A stretch of 64,000 nucleotides of DNA from Rhodothermales bacterium (GTDB lineage: Bacteria; Bacteroidota; Rhodothermia; Rhodothermales; Bin80). The position numbers were made by a program, and so were the translations under genes. The stretch is from assembly GCA_022822185.1 (NCBI GenBank), contig JAJECE010000061.1, forward strand, positions 1-64,000. Direction: 5' to 3'. Numbering within the stretch: position 1 is the stretch's first letter; each line of letters starts with the position of its first letter. The notes beneath the pieces were generated by a model, which saw nothing but the letters and a program-made list of their open reading frames with translations, was not told where the DNA came from and searched no databases. This document shows, piece after piece, positions 20,434 through 31,900 of the stretch.

Positions 20434-21507
20434 ATGCGTGTATGTACGTTAGTTGGAGCCCGGCCGCAATTCGTGAAAGCGGCCGCGGTGAGCCCAGCAC
20501 TCAGGGAAGTTGGAATCAGAGAGAAACTGATCCATTCCGGGCAGCATTACGACAAGTTGCTCAGCCAAGTCTTTTTTGACGAGCTTGGAATTCCTGCATC
20601 CGTTCCAAATCTTCAGGTCGGGTCCGGTTCTCATGCAGTCCAGACAGGAAAGATCATGGCTCGACTGGAGCAATTTATCCATAAAACGGGGCCGTACGAT
20701 GCGTTCATTGTTTATGGAGACACAAATACGACCCTTGCCGGAGCATTGGTCGCCGCAAAGGAAAATATCCCCATCGCACATGTTGAGGCAGGGGTGCGCA
20801 GTTTTAATTCGTCGATGCCCGAAGAGATTAATCGAATTCTTACTGACCATGTCTCTCAGTGGCTTTTTGCACCAACGGAGACGGCCGTAGAAAACCTGGA
20901 GCGGGAGGGATTAAAAGAGAAGACTGTACTTGTTGGAGATGTCATGCTGGATGCCACACGCATGTTTGCGGATCGGGCAAAAAAACAGTTCCCTCTGGAA
21001 TCCATTCTCCGCCATGAATCCGGAAATTATTATCTGGCAACCGTGCATCGCCCATCCAATACAGATATTCGGGAAAATCTTCAAAGCATCTTTTCTGCAT
21101 TCGGGCAGTTAGCGCTACCGGTAATTTTGCCACTTCATCCCCGAACTAAAGCCGTACTGGGTCACATTACCGTTCCAGATAACGTAGAGATCACCCCGCC
21201 GGTCAGTTATCTCACCATGTTAATGCTCACCTCCAATGCTCGCTGTGTACTCACCGATAGTGGCGGACTCCAAAAAGAGGCCTATTGGTTGGGGGTTCCA
21301 TGCGTACTCCTTCGTGAAGAAACGGAGTTCCCCGAAACGCTCATAAACGGATGGAATACATGTGCCGGTGTGAATCCTCAATCTATCCTTAATGCTGTGA
21401 CGCGCGAACCAGCCGGTCCCCAATGTAGATTTGGTCAGGGGCCAGAGGGGAGGCCTACCCGTATGATTGCACATGCACTTTTGGAGGCAAAAAACGACTC
21501 GACTTAA
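20434..21507 (+). CDS. wecB: Non-hydrolysing UDP-N-acetylglucosamine 2-epimerase
   Basis: VGARPQFVKAAAVSPAL, VYGDTNTTLAGALVAAKENIPIAHVEAGVRSFNSSMPEEINR, TDSGGLQKEAYWLGVPCVLLREETEFPE. Confidence 0.95.
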   Translation: MRVCTLVGARPQFVKAAAVSPALREVGIREKLIHSGQHYDKLLSQVFFDELGIPASVPNLQVGSGSHAVQTGKIMARLEQFIHKTGPYDAFIVYGDTNTTLAGALVAAKENIPIAHVEAGVRSFNSSMPEEINRILTDHVSQWLFAPTETAVENLEREGLKEKTVLVGDVMLDATRMFADRAKKQFPLESILRHESGNYYLATVHRPSNTDIRENLQSIFSAFGQLALPVILPLHPRTKAVLGHITVPDNVEITPPVSYLTMLMLTSNARCVLTDSGGLQKEAYWLGVPCVLLREETEFPETLINGWNTCAGVNPQSILNAVTREPAGPQCRFGQGPEGRPTRMIAHALLEAKNDST

Positions 21508-21574
21508 ATCCGAACCTGTTTATCCCCAGAACATTACTGAACAAAGATGCTGGATACCGATAGTACGGCCCCCC

Positions 21575-22516
21575 TTATCCGGTTTCCATAAAGCGGTCAA
21601 TCCTTGCTTTAAGTTTGACAGTTTGCTCTATGTGATTTGATTTTGCCTTGATGGTCTCCAAATCTATATTCTGCAGATTTTTTGAGGAACAGGCTTCAAA
21701 ATAATCTACTAGTCCACGCAGGCGGCTTTGGTGATTAATATGATTAAGTCCATCGCTTAAAAACAGAACAGGGATTCCCATGGCGGTTGCAGGAAGGGCC
21801 GTATGGATTCGTGACGTAATGACTAGTTCAGCCGAAGCGACCTGTCTTATATACTCCAACGCAATCTGCTTTGAGTCCTGATTTTCAAGGGTGTGCCGAT
21901 CAATGATCTGGGATGCATACGTAATCGGCCGGCCCGTCTTAGACAAAATTCGCCTTAGTCTCTGGCAGGCAATCTTATAGGCAATATATTTCAGCGGGTA
22001 TTTCAGTAGTTGGCGAAGCATCACCACTGGACCTCGTGAGAATAGGATGATCGGCTTTAAGCGATCAAAAACGCTTGTCACTAAGATACCGGATGGCTTG
22101 GGGGAGGAATTCGGGAATAGATGTGATTTCTGGTAACATAGCGTCAGGCAACCGGAAAAATAGGCCTTAACACCATGGTTCCTCAAGAGATTTAAAGTAT
22201 AGTCGTCCCGGCAGCCGATGGGTTCGTGCTTTTTGAAATAATCAATAGATTCCTTTTTTGTGAACTCCTTTTCAACGGTCGGATTGATATGGAATGAAAT
22301 GAATAACGGCTCAATTTTATCTGCTGGAGGCCAGTTTTCGGGGTTTTCCATAAACCAGCCATTACAGATCAATCGCACCTTAGGGCCTCTGTATTTGTGC
22401 AGTTGCTCACGATTGATGGCCACAAATTCCTTTTTCCATACGAACTCTATGACGAGTGACTGGACCCAGTCCCCCAGGTTGACTGAGTTCGGATAACCTA
22501 CAATGGCAGTATTCAT
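21575..22516 (-). CDS. Polysaccharide pyruvyl transferase family protein
   Basis: MNTAIVGYPNSVNLGDWVQSLVIE, EPIGCRDDYTLNLLRNHGVKAYFSGCLTLCY, ELVITSRIHTALPATAMGIPVLFL. Confidence 0.85.
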   Translation of the reverse strand: MNTAIVGYPNSVNLGDWVQSLVIEFVWKKEFVAINREQLHKYRGPKVRLICNGWFMENPENWPPADKIEPLFISFHINPTVEKEFTKKESIDYFKKHEPIGCRDDYTLNLLRNHGVKAYFSGCLTLCYQKSHLFPNSSPKPSGILVTSVFDRLKPIILFSRGPVVMLRQLLKYPLKYIAYKIACQRLRRILSKTGRPITYASQIIDRHTLENQDSKQIALEYIRQVASAELVITSRIHTALPATAMGIPVLFLSDGLNHINHQSRLRGLVDYFEACSSKNLQNIDLETIKAKSNHIEQTVKLKARIDRFMETG

Positions 22517-23622
22517 TGTTGTAGTTTCAATAGAGAACTGAATTTGCTCATCCGATGATCAGAGGGATATTTTCGGATGATCCGCTCTCTAGCCCGGTGT
22601 CCAAGATCAGGATTCGCATTTCGTATAAAGCTTACCACTGGTTCCAGGTTTTTTGGGTTTTTGATCAGATGTCCTGCATCTCCGATTGCATCAGGGATAC
22701 CAAAAATAGGCCGTCCAATCGGAATGCACCCGCAAAGCATTGCTTCACACAAGACATTCGGGAGCCCTTCAATGATAGATCCCTGAAAATAGAAACTGCT
22801 ATCCTGATATTCGTTCAGCAGCACATCCTGACCTACGGGTTCCCGAATAGATAAATTGTCTAACCGTGGAATAGACACTATCTCCCTAAGTTTAGAGGAA
22901 AGCCCGATGATCTTGAAATTGTAATCCGGCATCAATTGCGCCAATTCAATAAACAGGGGAATCCCTTTTCTCCGAAAAACTTCCTCGTTCCTGATGATTC
23001 CAACGGTCAGGACGGTTGGAGATTTTTTTCTTGCCGATAGCGTCCAGAAGGTTGAATCGTATCCGGTTGGCACTTCTTTAACGGGGGTCTTGAGTTCAGG
23101 AATAAAGAGGAGGATCCCGGATTCAATATTGTTGCCGGATTGATTCGTTACAGGGCAGCCATCTTGAAGGCTTTTATGCACTACCCAAATCAGATCTGCT
23201 GCTTTATAATTAAATCTGCCGATAACCTGTCGGATATTCTTTCGGGAAAACAGGCCATGATAGTTTTTGTAATTAATGGCATCATAGCCGCCTACGATGA
23301 TTAAGCTGGGAATTTTCAGGACTTTTGACAGTATGATGGGCAGTAGCGCGTGATAATCATTAAACCAACTTATGGTGGCCCTTGCATTTAGTCCACGGAA
23401 AAGGATCATTGCAAACTCTCTTACCCTGTTCAGGGCAAAAGAAAGCAGATTTTTCCTGGGTGGTGAAAAGATCGTCACAACTTGGTATCCCATGGCTCTG
23501 AGCAAAGCAAGATCTTTTTCTACAAAAGAGCTCTTGGTGCTGAACACTACGATAACTGTGGGAGACTTGCCTGATTTTGGGTCGCTAACTGTTTGTAGGG
23601 TACGACTGGAACTCATCCGCAA
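22513..23622 (-). CDS. Glycosyltransferase (GT4-like)
   Basis: LTVGIIRNEEVFRRKGIPLFIELAQLMPDYNFKIIG, SSFYFQGSIIEGLPNVLCEAMLCGCIPIGRPIFGIPDAIGDAGHLI; 4-nt overlap with the next gene. Confidence 0.85.
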   Translation of the reverse strand: MRMSSSRTLQTVSDPKSGKSPTVIVVFSTKSSFVEKDLALLRAMGYQVVTIFSPPRKNLLSFALNRVREFAMILFRGLNARATISWFNDYHALLPIILSKVLKIPSLIIVGGYDAINYKNYHGLFSRKNIRQVIGRFNYKAADLIWVVHKSLQDGCPVTNQSGNNIESGILLFIPELKTPVKEVPTGYDSTFWTLSARKKSPTVLTVGIIRNEEVFRRKGIPLFIELAQLMPDYNFKIIGLSSKLREIVSIPRLDNLSIREPVGQDVLLNEYQDSSFYFQGSIIEGLPNVLCEAMLCGCIPIGRPIFGIPDAIGDAGHLIKNPKNLEPVVSFIRNANPDLGHRARERIIRKYPSDHRMSKFSSLLKLQQ

Positions 23623-23891
23623 CTTACTTCTCCTGGAGGGGGTACAGGCATTCTTGGGAATTATCTATATTAGATCCAATAGATGTAGAGATCATAATGA
23701 GGAATGACGAGTTCAGGTCAGTCAGCCTATATTGGACGGTTCACATCTGCATGATGAATTCATCATGTGTTCAATGGACGGTCATTTCATGTTGATCCTA
23801 ATCCCGATTGACAGCACTCTAATGGTAGTCCTCAGCGAATCAAACTCATTTAACGCAGAATTCAGAATCAACGTTCAACGTTGATAGCTAA

Positions 23892-24932
23892 ATGCTGGAC
23901 AAATTAGAAAAACTTTGGCACGGCATCCGGTGGACGGTTTTTGGCCGCCAGTTGACTCTGGGGGAACAGGGAAAGTCTTCCGGTGCCCGGCGGCGAGCGA
24001 TGATCTTCAGTTTAGTGGCATCGCTCATGATCTGGCTGATGCTCAGCCTGTCGGAGAATTATTATCTGCCGGTAGAATATATAACCTGTGCGGCACTGGT
24101 CGAGGACATTTCGCCTTCCTGTGTTTCAGGAATCGATGAAGATTCCGTGTTAGCGCAACCGCTGCCGGGGTCCATTCGAGCAACCCTGTATGGTCCAGGA
24201 ATTAATCTGCTGGTTCAGCGTTTTCGTGCACGCTACTGGAATAGTCCAATCACCTTTGACTCGGATCAGCCAATAGTGGACGCACAATTATTGCTTCGGA
24301 TCCCCGAAGAAGTAAGCATTGAAAGTATCATACCCGAGAGTGTCAGCTTTCAGAAAGAAGCACGAAGCGAACTTCGGCTCCCCATTGAATCACGGGTCCA
24401 GTTTGTCGCCAGACCGCCACATTTTTTTATCGGTGAGCCGCAGCTTGATCCAGATAGTGTGTGGGTTTCAGGTCCCGTATCGGTCATAGATCAACTGCTG
24501 GCATGGCCCACAAAGTCAGACACGATTGCGGGAGTAGGCGATAGCGTTCATTATCAGGTTGATCTGCTGGATTCTCTTTCCGGGCTGATAAGTTTAAGGA
24601 CGAAAACAACCACCGTTTCCCGACTTTCCCCGTCATTCACAGAAGGGCAGAAAGAACAGGTACGGGTAGAGATTGAGGGCATTCCGAACGCAAACAGTGT
24701 CGTTCAACTGGCCCCCGAGTCCGTAACGATCACCTATCAAGTCCCCCTGCCCCAATTCCTTGAAGCGGAGCAATCAGAATTGATCCGGGCCGTGATCTCC
24801 TACTCCGAGATCTATGACGACACCACCGGGCGCGTGAAGCCAACCGTAGAATATCCGGACGAATTTATGTTACGCCAAGTCGCCGTTTCGCCGGAGCGGC
24901 TCCGATATTTCATCAATATCGGAGCCCAATAA
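23892..24932 (+). CDS. YbbR-like domain protein
   Basis: Single N-terminal TM (SLVASLMIWLMLSLSENYYLPVEY) followed by repeated beta domains (VPESVSFQKEARSELRLPIESRV, LDPDSVWVSGPVSVIDQL). Confidence 0.78.
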   Translation: MLDKLEKLWHGIRWTVFGRQLTLGEQGKSSGARRRAMIFSLVASLMIWLMLSLSENYYLPVEYITCAALVEDISPSCVSGIDEDSVLAQPLPGSIRATLYGPGINLLVQRFRARYWNSPITFDSDQPIVDAQLLLRIPEEVSIESIIPESVSFQKEARSELRLPIESRVQFVARPPHFFIGEPQLDPDSVWVSGPVSVIDQLLAWPTKSDTIAGVGDSVHYQVDLLDSLSGLISLRTKTTTVSRLSPSFTEGQKEQVRVEIEGIPNANSVVQLAPESVTITYQVPLPQFLEAEQSELIRAVISYSEIYDDTTGRVKPTVEYPDEFMLRQVAVSPERLRYFINIGAQ

Positions 24933-24998
24933 TCTGACGATCCGGCAACATTGAAGTGAGGGCATGGTTCAATGGGCCGATCCTGACAACTGCGAACG

Positions 24999-25655
24999 AT
25001 GGTCTGGCCGCTTTGGCCCAAAAGCAACGTTGAATACCACAGTACTCCGCAGGGGATTCTCACTGAGTCGGGGATCTGGTACAGAACGACCATAGACCTT
25101 TTGAACGAATATGCAGGCGCACTTTTCGAGCGTGAGCCACTTGGGTTACATCTCGCCCGCTCAGATACCTGGATCCGCTCTCCTCATACACTGTCGATCT
25201 GGATACTTGCATTCGGGATCATGGTCTATCAGCCCTGGAAACTAGCGATTGCCGTTCCCGTTTTCTTTCTTGTCTGGCAGATTCTGTCCCCGGCATTGGT
25301 TACCCGAAGTATATCCTTTTTACTGAGAGTACTGGATGCCGTATTGCTTCAGGCGATTCTCTATGCAGGGACGATGTCCGTATTAGCCATGTCCGGCCAG
25401 TATGTGGCCGTCGCAGTCGGAATAGGGGGATTTATCTGCTTTCGCTGGGGAATCCTGACCTATTTGACGCGCCCCGTTGTCGCCCGATGCTGGAAAGCAA
25501 TGTACAAACTTCCCGTACCAGATCATATATTGCGGGCGTTTATGATTCGGAGCGCATTAAAATGTGGGATCAATCTTACCGGCTTTGAGGAGATTGAACA
25601 AAGTGTTATCGAGAATATGTTTCGGAAGAAGACATCTGGAAGAAGGAAATCGTAG
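24999..25655 (+). CDS. Hypothetical membrane protein
   Basis: Open frame directly upstream of menF; several hydrophobic helices (IWILAFGIMVYQPWKLAIAVPVFFLVWQIL). Confidence 0.55.
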   Translation: MVWPLWPKSNVEYHSTPQGILTESGIWYRTTIDLLNEYAGALFEREPLGLHLARSDTWIRSPHTLSIWILAFGIMVYQPWKLAIAVPVFFLVWQILSPALVTRSISFLLRVLDAVLLQAILYAGTMSVLAMSGQYVAVAVGIGGFICFRWGILTYLTRPVVARCWKAMYKLPVPDHILRAFMIRSALKCGINLTGFEEIEQSVIENMFRKKTSGRRKS

Positions 25656-27053
25656 ATGATAAATCATGTGCATGGCAATTCAGTTGATGAATTGCGAACA
25701 GGGGTAAGACAATTACTTGAAAGGGCGAACCATATACCATCAACGGGGATCGCCAGTGTTTCAGTGGAGCTAGATGGGGGAAGTCCGCTGGACTGGTTGA
25801 TGAGCCGGCCGCAGGGAGGGCGTATTTACTGGTCGGGAAGGGATTATGGAATTGAAGTCGCGGCGTTTGGCGAGGCAGACTGTCATTATTCCTCTTCGGC
25901 TGCAGATCTGGACGAACTTCGCAGTGGACTGGGAACTAGGCTGGCAGGCTGTGAGCACGGGGTGCGTTATTACGGGGGAATTCGATTTGATCTGAATCAA
26001 TCAGACGAGCAGCAGTGGTCATCTTTTGGTGCCTGGCGATTTGTACTCCCGCGATTTGAGGTTCGCAGGAACGCAAAAGGCACCCTACTGCGCTGTAATC
26101 TTGTGCTTCCGAATGATCAGGCACAAACAGGCTTGATTCTTGAGCAGGTGGATGGATTGCAGGATTCCGCCTGGAAAACAAACCCCTATTCCCGTCCGCT
26201 CCGTCATCGTTTTCGCCCGGATTTTGAGGATTGGGGGCTGATGGTGAATAGTGCCCTGCAGGCGTTCAGTGACACCCCGTTAGACAAGGTGGTTCTTGCA
26301 CGAGAGGTTTCGGCAGATTTTTCAGACCCAATTGATCCGGGATCCATTATTCAGGCCCTGAAAAAGATATCCCCCAATTGTTTTCATTTTCTTTTTGAGC
26401 CCGCTGTGGGCGAAGCATTTTTGGGGGCATCACCGGAACGGTTATTCAGACGGGAAGGGCGATCTGTTGAGAGTGAAGCGGTGGCAGGCACCCGTCCACG
26501 CGGCACATCGGATATCGACGACACAAGAATGGTTGAGGAATTATTTCGGAGTGCAAAAGAGCAGCGAGAACATGAATTTGTCCGAATCAGCTTACAGGAA
26601 GAGATCTCCTCACTGGCAGCATATGTAACGATGGATACCCTTCCATCCATTATGCGTCTGGCTTCAGAGATCCACTTAGTTTCCCGGCTGCGTGCGATCA
26701 TGCGGCGGGAGTATACTAGTCTAGACGTATTGCAGGCACTGCATCCATCGCCTGCAGTCGGGGGGTACCCCTCTGAACAGGCACTGGATCTAATTCGCAG
26801 GGAGGAACCCTTTGATCGGGGATGGTATGCGGGGCCGGTAGGTTGGCTGGGCGTGAATGAAGCAGAGTTCGCGGTTGCAATCCGTTCCGGGCTTGTGTCT
26901 GGATCCATAATCCGACTCTATTCAGGTGCAGGGATCGTCCGGGGATCCACACCTCTGGATGAATGGGATGAAATCGGACACAAGATCGGTGATCTGGCAC
27001 AGGTGTTAGGGTTGTATGCTTCTGCCGTTCAGCCAGAATTCCAGTACGGATGA
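25656..27053 (+). CDS. menF: Isochorismate synthase MenF
   Basis: Chorismate-binding domain: LDKVVLAREVSADF, FEPAVGEAFLGASPERLFRREGRSVESEAVAGTRPRG, LHPSPAVGGYP, YAGPVGWLG, AGIVRGSTPLDEWDEI. Confidence 0.95.
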   Translation: MINHVHGNSVDELRTGVRQLLERANHIPSTGIASVSVELDGGSPLDWLMSRPQGGRIYWSGRDYGIEVAAFGEADCHYSSSAADLDELRSGLGTRLAGCEHGVRYYGGIRFDLNQSDEQQWSSFGAWRFVLPRFEVRRNAKGTLLRCNLVLPNDQAQTGLILEQVDGLQDSAWKTNPYSRPLRHRFRPDFEDWGLMVNSALQAFSDTPLDKVVLAREVSADFSDPIDPGSIIQALKKISPNCFHFLFEPAVGEAFLGASPERLFRREGRSVESEAVAGTRPRGTSDIDDTRMVEELFRSAKEQREHEFVRISLQEEISSLAAYVTMDTLPSIMRLASEIHLVSRLRAIMRREYTSLDVLQALHPSPAVGGYPSEQALDLIRREEPFDRGWYAGPVGWLGVNEAEFAVAIRSGLVSGSIIRLYSGAGIVRGSTPLDEWDEIGHKIGDLAQVLGLYASAVQPEFQYG

Positions 27054-28798
27054 GTCAGAGTAATGCGGAACGAGCACGCCTGATCATTGGGGAGTTCGTG
27101 CATTGTGGTATTGAGCAGTTCATTATTGCTCCGGGGTTTCGCAGTGCGCCGCTTGCCTTGGCCGCAGCCAGTCATCCATCTGCACAGGTAAAGGTCCATT
27201 TTGACGAGCGGGGCAGTGCCTTCTTTACACTGGGATACGGCCGGGCAGCCCGTAAACCGTGTGTCTGGATGACCACATCAGGGACTGCTGTGGCGAACGG
27301 TCTTCCTGCCGTAATCGAAGCTGCAATGGATGAAGTGCCCATGATTTGCCTCACAGCAGATCGACCTCCTGAACTTCGTGATACAGGTTCGAACCAGACG
27401 ATTGACCAGGTTCATATTTTTGGACGTTACCCCAAATGGTTCGCAGATCTGCCTGCTCCCACCGAAGAGCAGGATGAGTCCTTTATCCGCACAACCATTG
27501 ATCATGCGGTGCACCGGTCACAGAACGGCCCTGTCCATCTGAATTGTATGTTCCGGGAACCGTTACTGGAGAAGAATGACCAAACCCATTCAATCCCGGC
27601 AATTCCATGGCCGGATACAGGGGATCCTCAGACCCGCTATCAAACCACCGTTAAATCCACCGTTGATTTAGACGATAAGTTATTAGAGAAAATATCCGGG
27701 GCTCGGCGTGGCTTGATTGTATCCGGGAGATTGCAAACCATGGAGGAGGCAAAAGCGATCCATGGACTGGCCGATTATTTAGAATGGCCTTTATTGGCAG
27801 ATATTTGTGCTCCCGTCCATACTGCGGAGAATTTCATCAATTCCTCCGACCTGATTGTGCGCAGCAAATTATTTGCAGAAAAATATTCTCCAGATCTGAT
27901 CCTGCATATTGGTGGCCCATTGGTGTCCAGGGAGTTGCAGCATTATTTAGCCAACTCCCCTGCAAAAACGTATGTGCTGGTTGCCCCGTCAGACAGCAGA
28001 ATTGATCCATGCCATGTCGTAACAGATCGCATTCACGCAACCATTGCAGGTTTTTGTGATGCTCTATTGACAGATCTACCCTCTAGCGATCAGATGGACA
28101 CGGAATGGCTGAATATGTGGAACCGTATATATCCGCTGATCCATCGAGGGATTTATGACGAGATGACAGAAGACATCTCGGAACCAATGCTGGTAGTACT
28201 GCTTGCCAGTCTCTTGAGCCGTATGAATTGGGGATTCGCGGCCAGCAGTATGCCGATTCGCGACTTGCAGATGTTCTTTTATCGGAGCAAAGATTCTCCA
28301 CGTTTTTTTGCGAATCGTGGTGCTAGCGGAATTGATGGTACACTTGCAACGGCGGCGGGAATCGCCCAGGTACAGGCGGGGCGCGGAGTGGTTCTTCTGG
28401 GAGATTTGGCTATGCTGCATGACCTGAATTCCTTGAGCCTTCTGCGAGATTGTGAAGTTGTCATCATTGTGATTAACAACAATGGAGGCGGTATCTTTCA
28501 CATGCTTCCGATTGCGCTGGAGCAGGAAGCGTTTGAAAAAGTACTGGGGACTCCCCATGACATGGATTTTCGGCGCGTTGCCGAGCAGTTTCAGATTCCC
28601 TATTCTCTGGTAAATTCCTGTGACCAATTTCGGGAGATTTGGTGGTCACTGAAGCCTAAATCAGGCCCATATCTGATTGAAGTACAAACAGATCGTACAC
28701 AGAATGCCGAATTACATAACAAACTCTATCGTCTCAGCATCGAAACCGTTGAGGAAGTGATCCAGAAACTTGAGACGGAGGATCATCTCAGATCGTAA
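27050..28798 (+). CDS. menD: 2-succinyl-5-enolpyruvyl-6-hydroxy-3-cyclohexene-1-carboxylate synthase
   Basis: GIEQFIIAPGFRSAPLALAAA, TSGTAVANGLPAVIEAAMDEVPMICLTADRPPELRDTGSNQTIDQ, FANRGASGIDGTLATAAGIAQ, VINNNGGGIFHMLP; ATGA overlap with menF. Confidence 0.97.
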   Translation: MSQSNAERARLIIGEFVHCGIEQFIIAPGFRSAPLALAAASHPSAQVKVHFDERGSAFFTLGYGRAARKPCVWMTTSGTAVANGLPAVIEAAMDEVPMICLTADRPPELRDTGSNQTIDQVHIFGRYPKWFADLPAPTEEQDESFIRTTIDHAVHRSQNGPVHLNCMFREPLLEKNDQTHSIPAIPWPDTGDPQTRYQTTVKSTVDLDDKLLEKISGARRGLIVSGRLQTMEEAKAIHGLADYLEWPLLADICAPVHTAENFINSSDLIVRSKLFAEKYSPDLILHIGGPLVSRELQHYLANSPAKTYVLVAPSDSRIDPCHVVTDRIHATIAGFCDALLTDLPSSDQMDTEWLNMWNRIYPLIHRGIYDEMTEDISEPMLVVLLASLLSRMNWGFAASSMPIRDLQMFFYRSKDSPRFFANRGASGIDGTLATAAGIAQVQAGRGVVLLGDLAMLHDLNSLSLLRDCEVVIIVINNNGGGIFHMLPIALEQEAFEKVLGTPHDMDFRRVAEQFQIPYSLVNSCDQFREIWWSLKPKSGPYLIEVQTDRTQNAELHNKLYRLSIETVEEVIQKLETEDHLRS

Positions 28799-28941
28799 CC
28801 GAATTTCCCGCATTCCAGTGAATTAAAAATGCCCTTGATCTATATGTACCAAGAGCGTCCAGATCGGGCACTTCCTGTGCCAAAAAGGAGTGCCCCGCTT
28901 TACGGGTACTCCGCTAAAACGTGAACGGTTGGCAAGCATCC

Positions 28942-31900
28942 ATGTCTGAAGATGTAGACAAGCCTCTCCGTATTGCAGTTGCGCATCTGTTTACTACCGG
29001 AAGGAACACAAAGAGAGACGCAATCGTGCATCTTGCCTGCAAACGATATGAACAAGGCGCAAACCCGCAGGAGAGAGACTGGATTGTAAATCCTGAACGC
29101 AAGATAACGCGGCGTGTCTACCGTCATACGGGGATCAGTACAAAAGAGTCTGCGGGAAAGCCGGTATGGCATGATGTTCGTGGAGAGGTAAGGTTGTTTC
29201 TGGACGGGGTGGATGTTCTTTTTGTCTTTGATTCCAATGCAGAAAGATGGTTCCGTGATGTAGTCTATGGGGGCATTGCTCCGCCGGATATTGTTGACTT
29301 ACTGGATGCGTACAAATTTTTCCTGCCAGAAAAGTCTCCTCCATATTCAGATCTCGCAATCGTGGATATGGAGGCTTCTATTCCCCAACACAGCGGCACT
29401 CGGAAGCTGAACAAAGTGCTGTCTGGAATGTCCAGAATGCTGGAAGCGGTGCTAGAAGTCATTCTGAAGCCTGAACAGATTCGGAATGGATTTCGCACCC
29501 CAAAGTCCCACTATCCAGTCTATAACCTGCTTGACTGGTCGCTTGCCATTGAAGGAGCATCGCCCGCATTCAAGACATTACAGAGAGTTGCCGCCCAGGC
29601 TGCCGGAATTCGGTGGGAAACAGATCAGATGGAGGGGGCTTCCTACCGCGCTCCCGTGAACATGGACAATGAAGAATTGTTGCTCTTTATTGAAAATTGG
29701 AAGCCATCCAGATTAATTCAAGAGGATCGCAAGCCCTATAATGAGGATTTCATGGCAGGCGAAATACCGGAGCGGTATTTGAGGGATAAGAGCACCAGAT
29801 CTCTTTTGCAAGTACTTGAGTTCATCCTGAAGTCTCCGGGAACCGAACCTCAGGATGTGGGGCGGGTCAAGCAAAATTTAGATGCGATAAAATCTCAATG
29901 TCAGGAACTACAGAAGCACATTTTTCGGACTTTGCGACAGGTATATTGGATTGCAGAGGTCAAAAAGTCACCGGACCATTCTGATCGCTACAGTGAAAAA
30001 TATGAGGACATTTGTTCCGCATATCATGAACTGATCAACTGTTTGAAAACATTTGAATCCTTATCCTTGCGGCTTCAAGTCAATGAACTGTCACAACTGC
30101 CGCCAATCATTGTCAATGATGAGCACCTAGATCTGGTATCTAAATGGATTAAAGCATCCGGTCAAGCAGGGAAACTGCAACGTTCCCTGTTGAAGACCAG
30201 AAAGAAATTCTCGAAACCCGGCAAATCACTTCCAGATCAAGCAGTTCTCCGTATGGTGAAGCGGGTATTTAAGGATATGGAGACATTAAATAGAGAATAC
30301 TTCGCATCGGATGCTTCCATTCAAGATGAATACCTTGAACTGGGGTTTAACGTGCTGTATTCTGACCATCGCTTTGATGAACGGCCAGAACAGCGATGGT
30401 ACGCCGAGTTCATCAGCAAGGCTATTAATTTTGGCAATCAATATGTTGCGGAAGCTCGAACGGGGACAGGAAAGACACTAGGATATCTTATTCCTGCATG
30501 TGAGCATTCACGCATCAATAAGAGGCGACAGGTGGTCGTGGCGACGGCTACGATCAACCTGATGGATCAGATTCTAACCAAAGAATGGCGAACCCTGACT
30601 TCACCCCGAGGATCTCCGTATCGTAACCTGAAAATTGCAACGCTCAAGGGAAAGCGGAATTATCTGTGCGTAACGCCGCTAAAGAAGTTGTTCAGCGATC
30701 TGAATTCAGATAAGCATAATGAATCCGAACCGGGATTCGCTGACCTTGTTGCAGAAGGCCGACTTGCCTGCCTCTATCTGTTTCAGATTCTCACTCGAAA
30801 GAATGGCCAATGGGATAGTGCAGCTGATTTTCATAAAAGATTTCCCCGAATCGCAAAGGAGTATCCCGTGGATGCAGAGACCGCATGCAAGCCGGAATTA
30901 TGCAAGATGGGGAAGGATTGTATTTACCCTCAGGCCGTTCGGCGTGCTCAATATGCCAATGTAGTGATCACCAATCATCACAAACTGGCGAATCTTGATG
31001 ATGAAATCAAAAAACGTGCCTCGGTCTGTATCATTGATGAGTCCGACCAGTTTCCAGACAATCTACGATCAGCGCTGAGCGAAAGCATTACGAGAGAGGA
31101 TGTATGGGATTTTATTCGGAGAGTAGCCGGAACAGAAAAACGCCGCGGCTTTGTACAGGTACTACAGGAGAAACTCAAAAAAGAAGTGAAGCTGGGCAAA
31201 CTCAAAAAAGAGAACGCAGATGGCTTATTCCGAAGCCTCAGACAAATTGAAGAATCGTGTAATCAAATATTTTTTCGGCTCAGGGACGTAACGTTCGTAG
31301 GGGAGGATCAGTATGCAAAGCGATGGAAGGACTTGGGCCAAAGACAGCAGGATCTGCTTCAGGACATGTTAGATGACTTGGGGAGACATCTGAACATGAT
31401 TGAGCAGGAGATCAAGAAAATTTTAGACTCTGATCGGTACCGCCAAACCCAGGATCTATCTCGGAATCTATCGTCGGAAAAAGATCGATTGGTTCAATAC
31501 CGTTATGAAGTTATAGGGCTCTTGGATTCAATGGAGGCAATCCTGCCTTCCATCTACAACGGAGACGGGCAGTTTATCGTTACCTATCAGCAATCTCAAT
31601 TTAACTGGACACTGGCCAAAATGCCATTCAAGATTGGCGATCAGGCGCGTGATTTGGTAAAGGGTTTTGAGACCACCATCTTTACATCGGCAACTCTGTA
31701 CGTAGATCAGGTTACCGACTTATTTGTTCTGGAACTGTTTGATGATCTCACTTCCGAATCTCCGTTTACGGCGGAAACGCGGATTTCGACTCCGTTTGAA
31801 TACTCTAAACAGGCTGGTGGAGCCGTAACATCGTTCATTCCATGCTACAAATATGGTGCCTCCAACAGAGAATGGGAGCGGCAAGTAATAGAGACTATCG

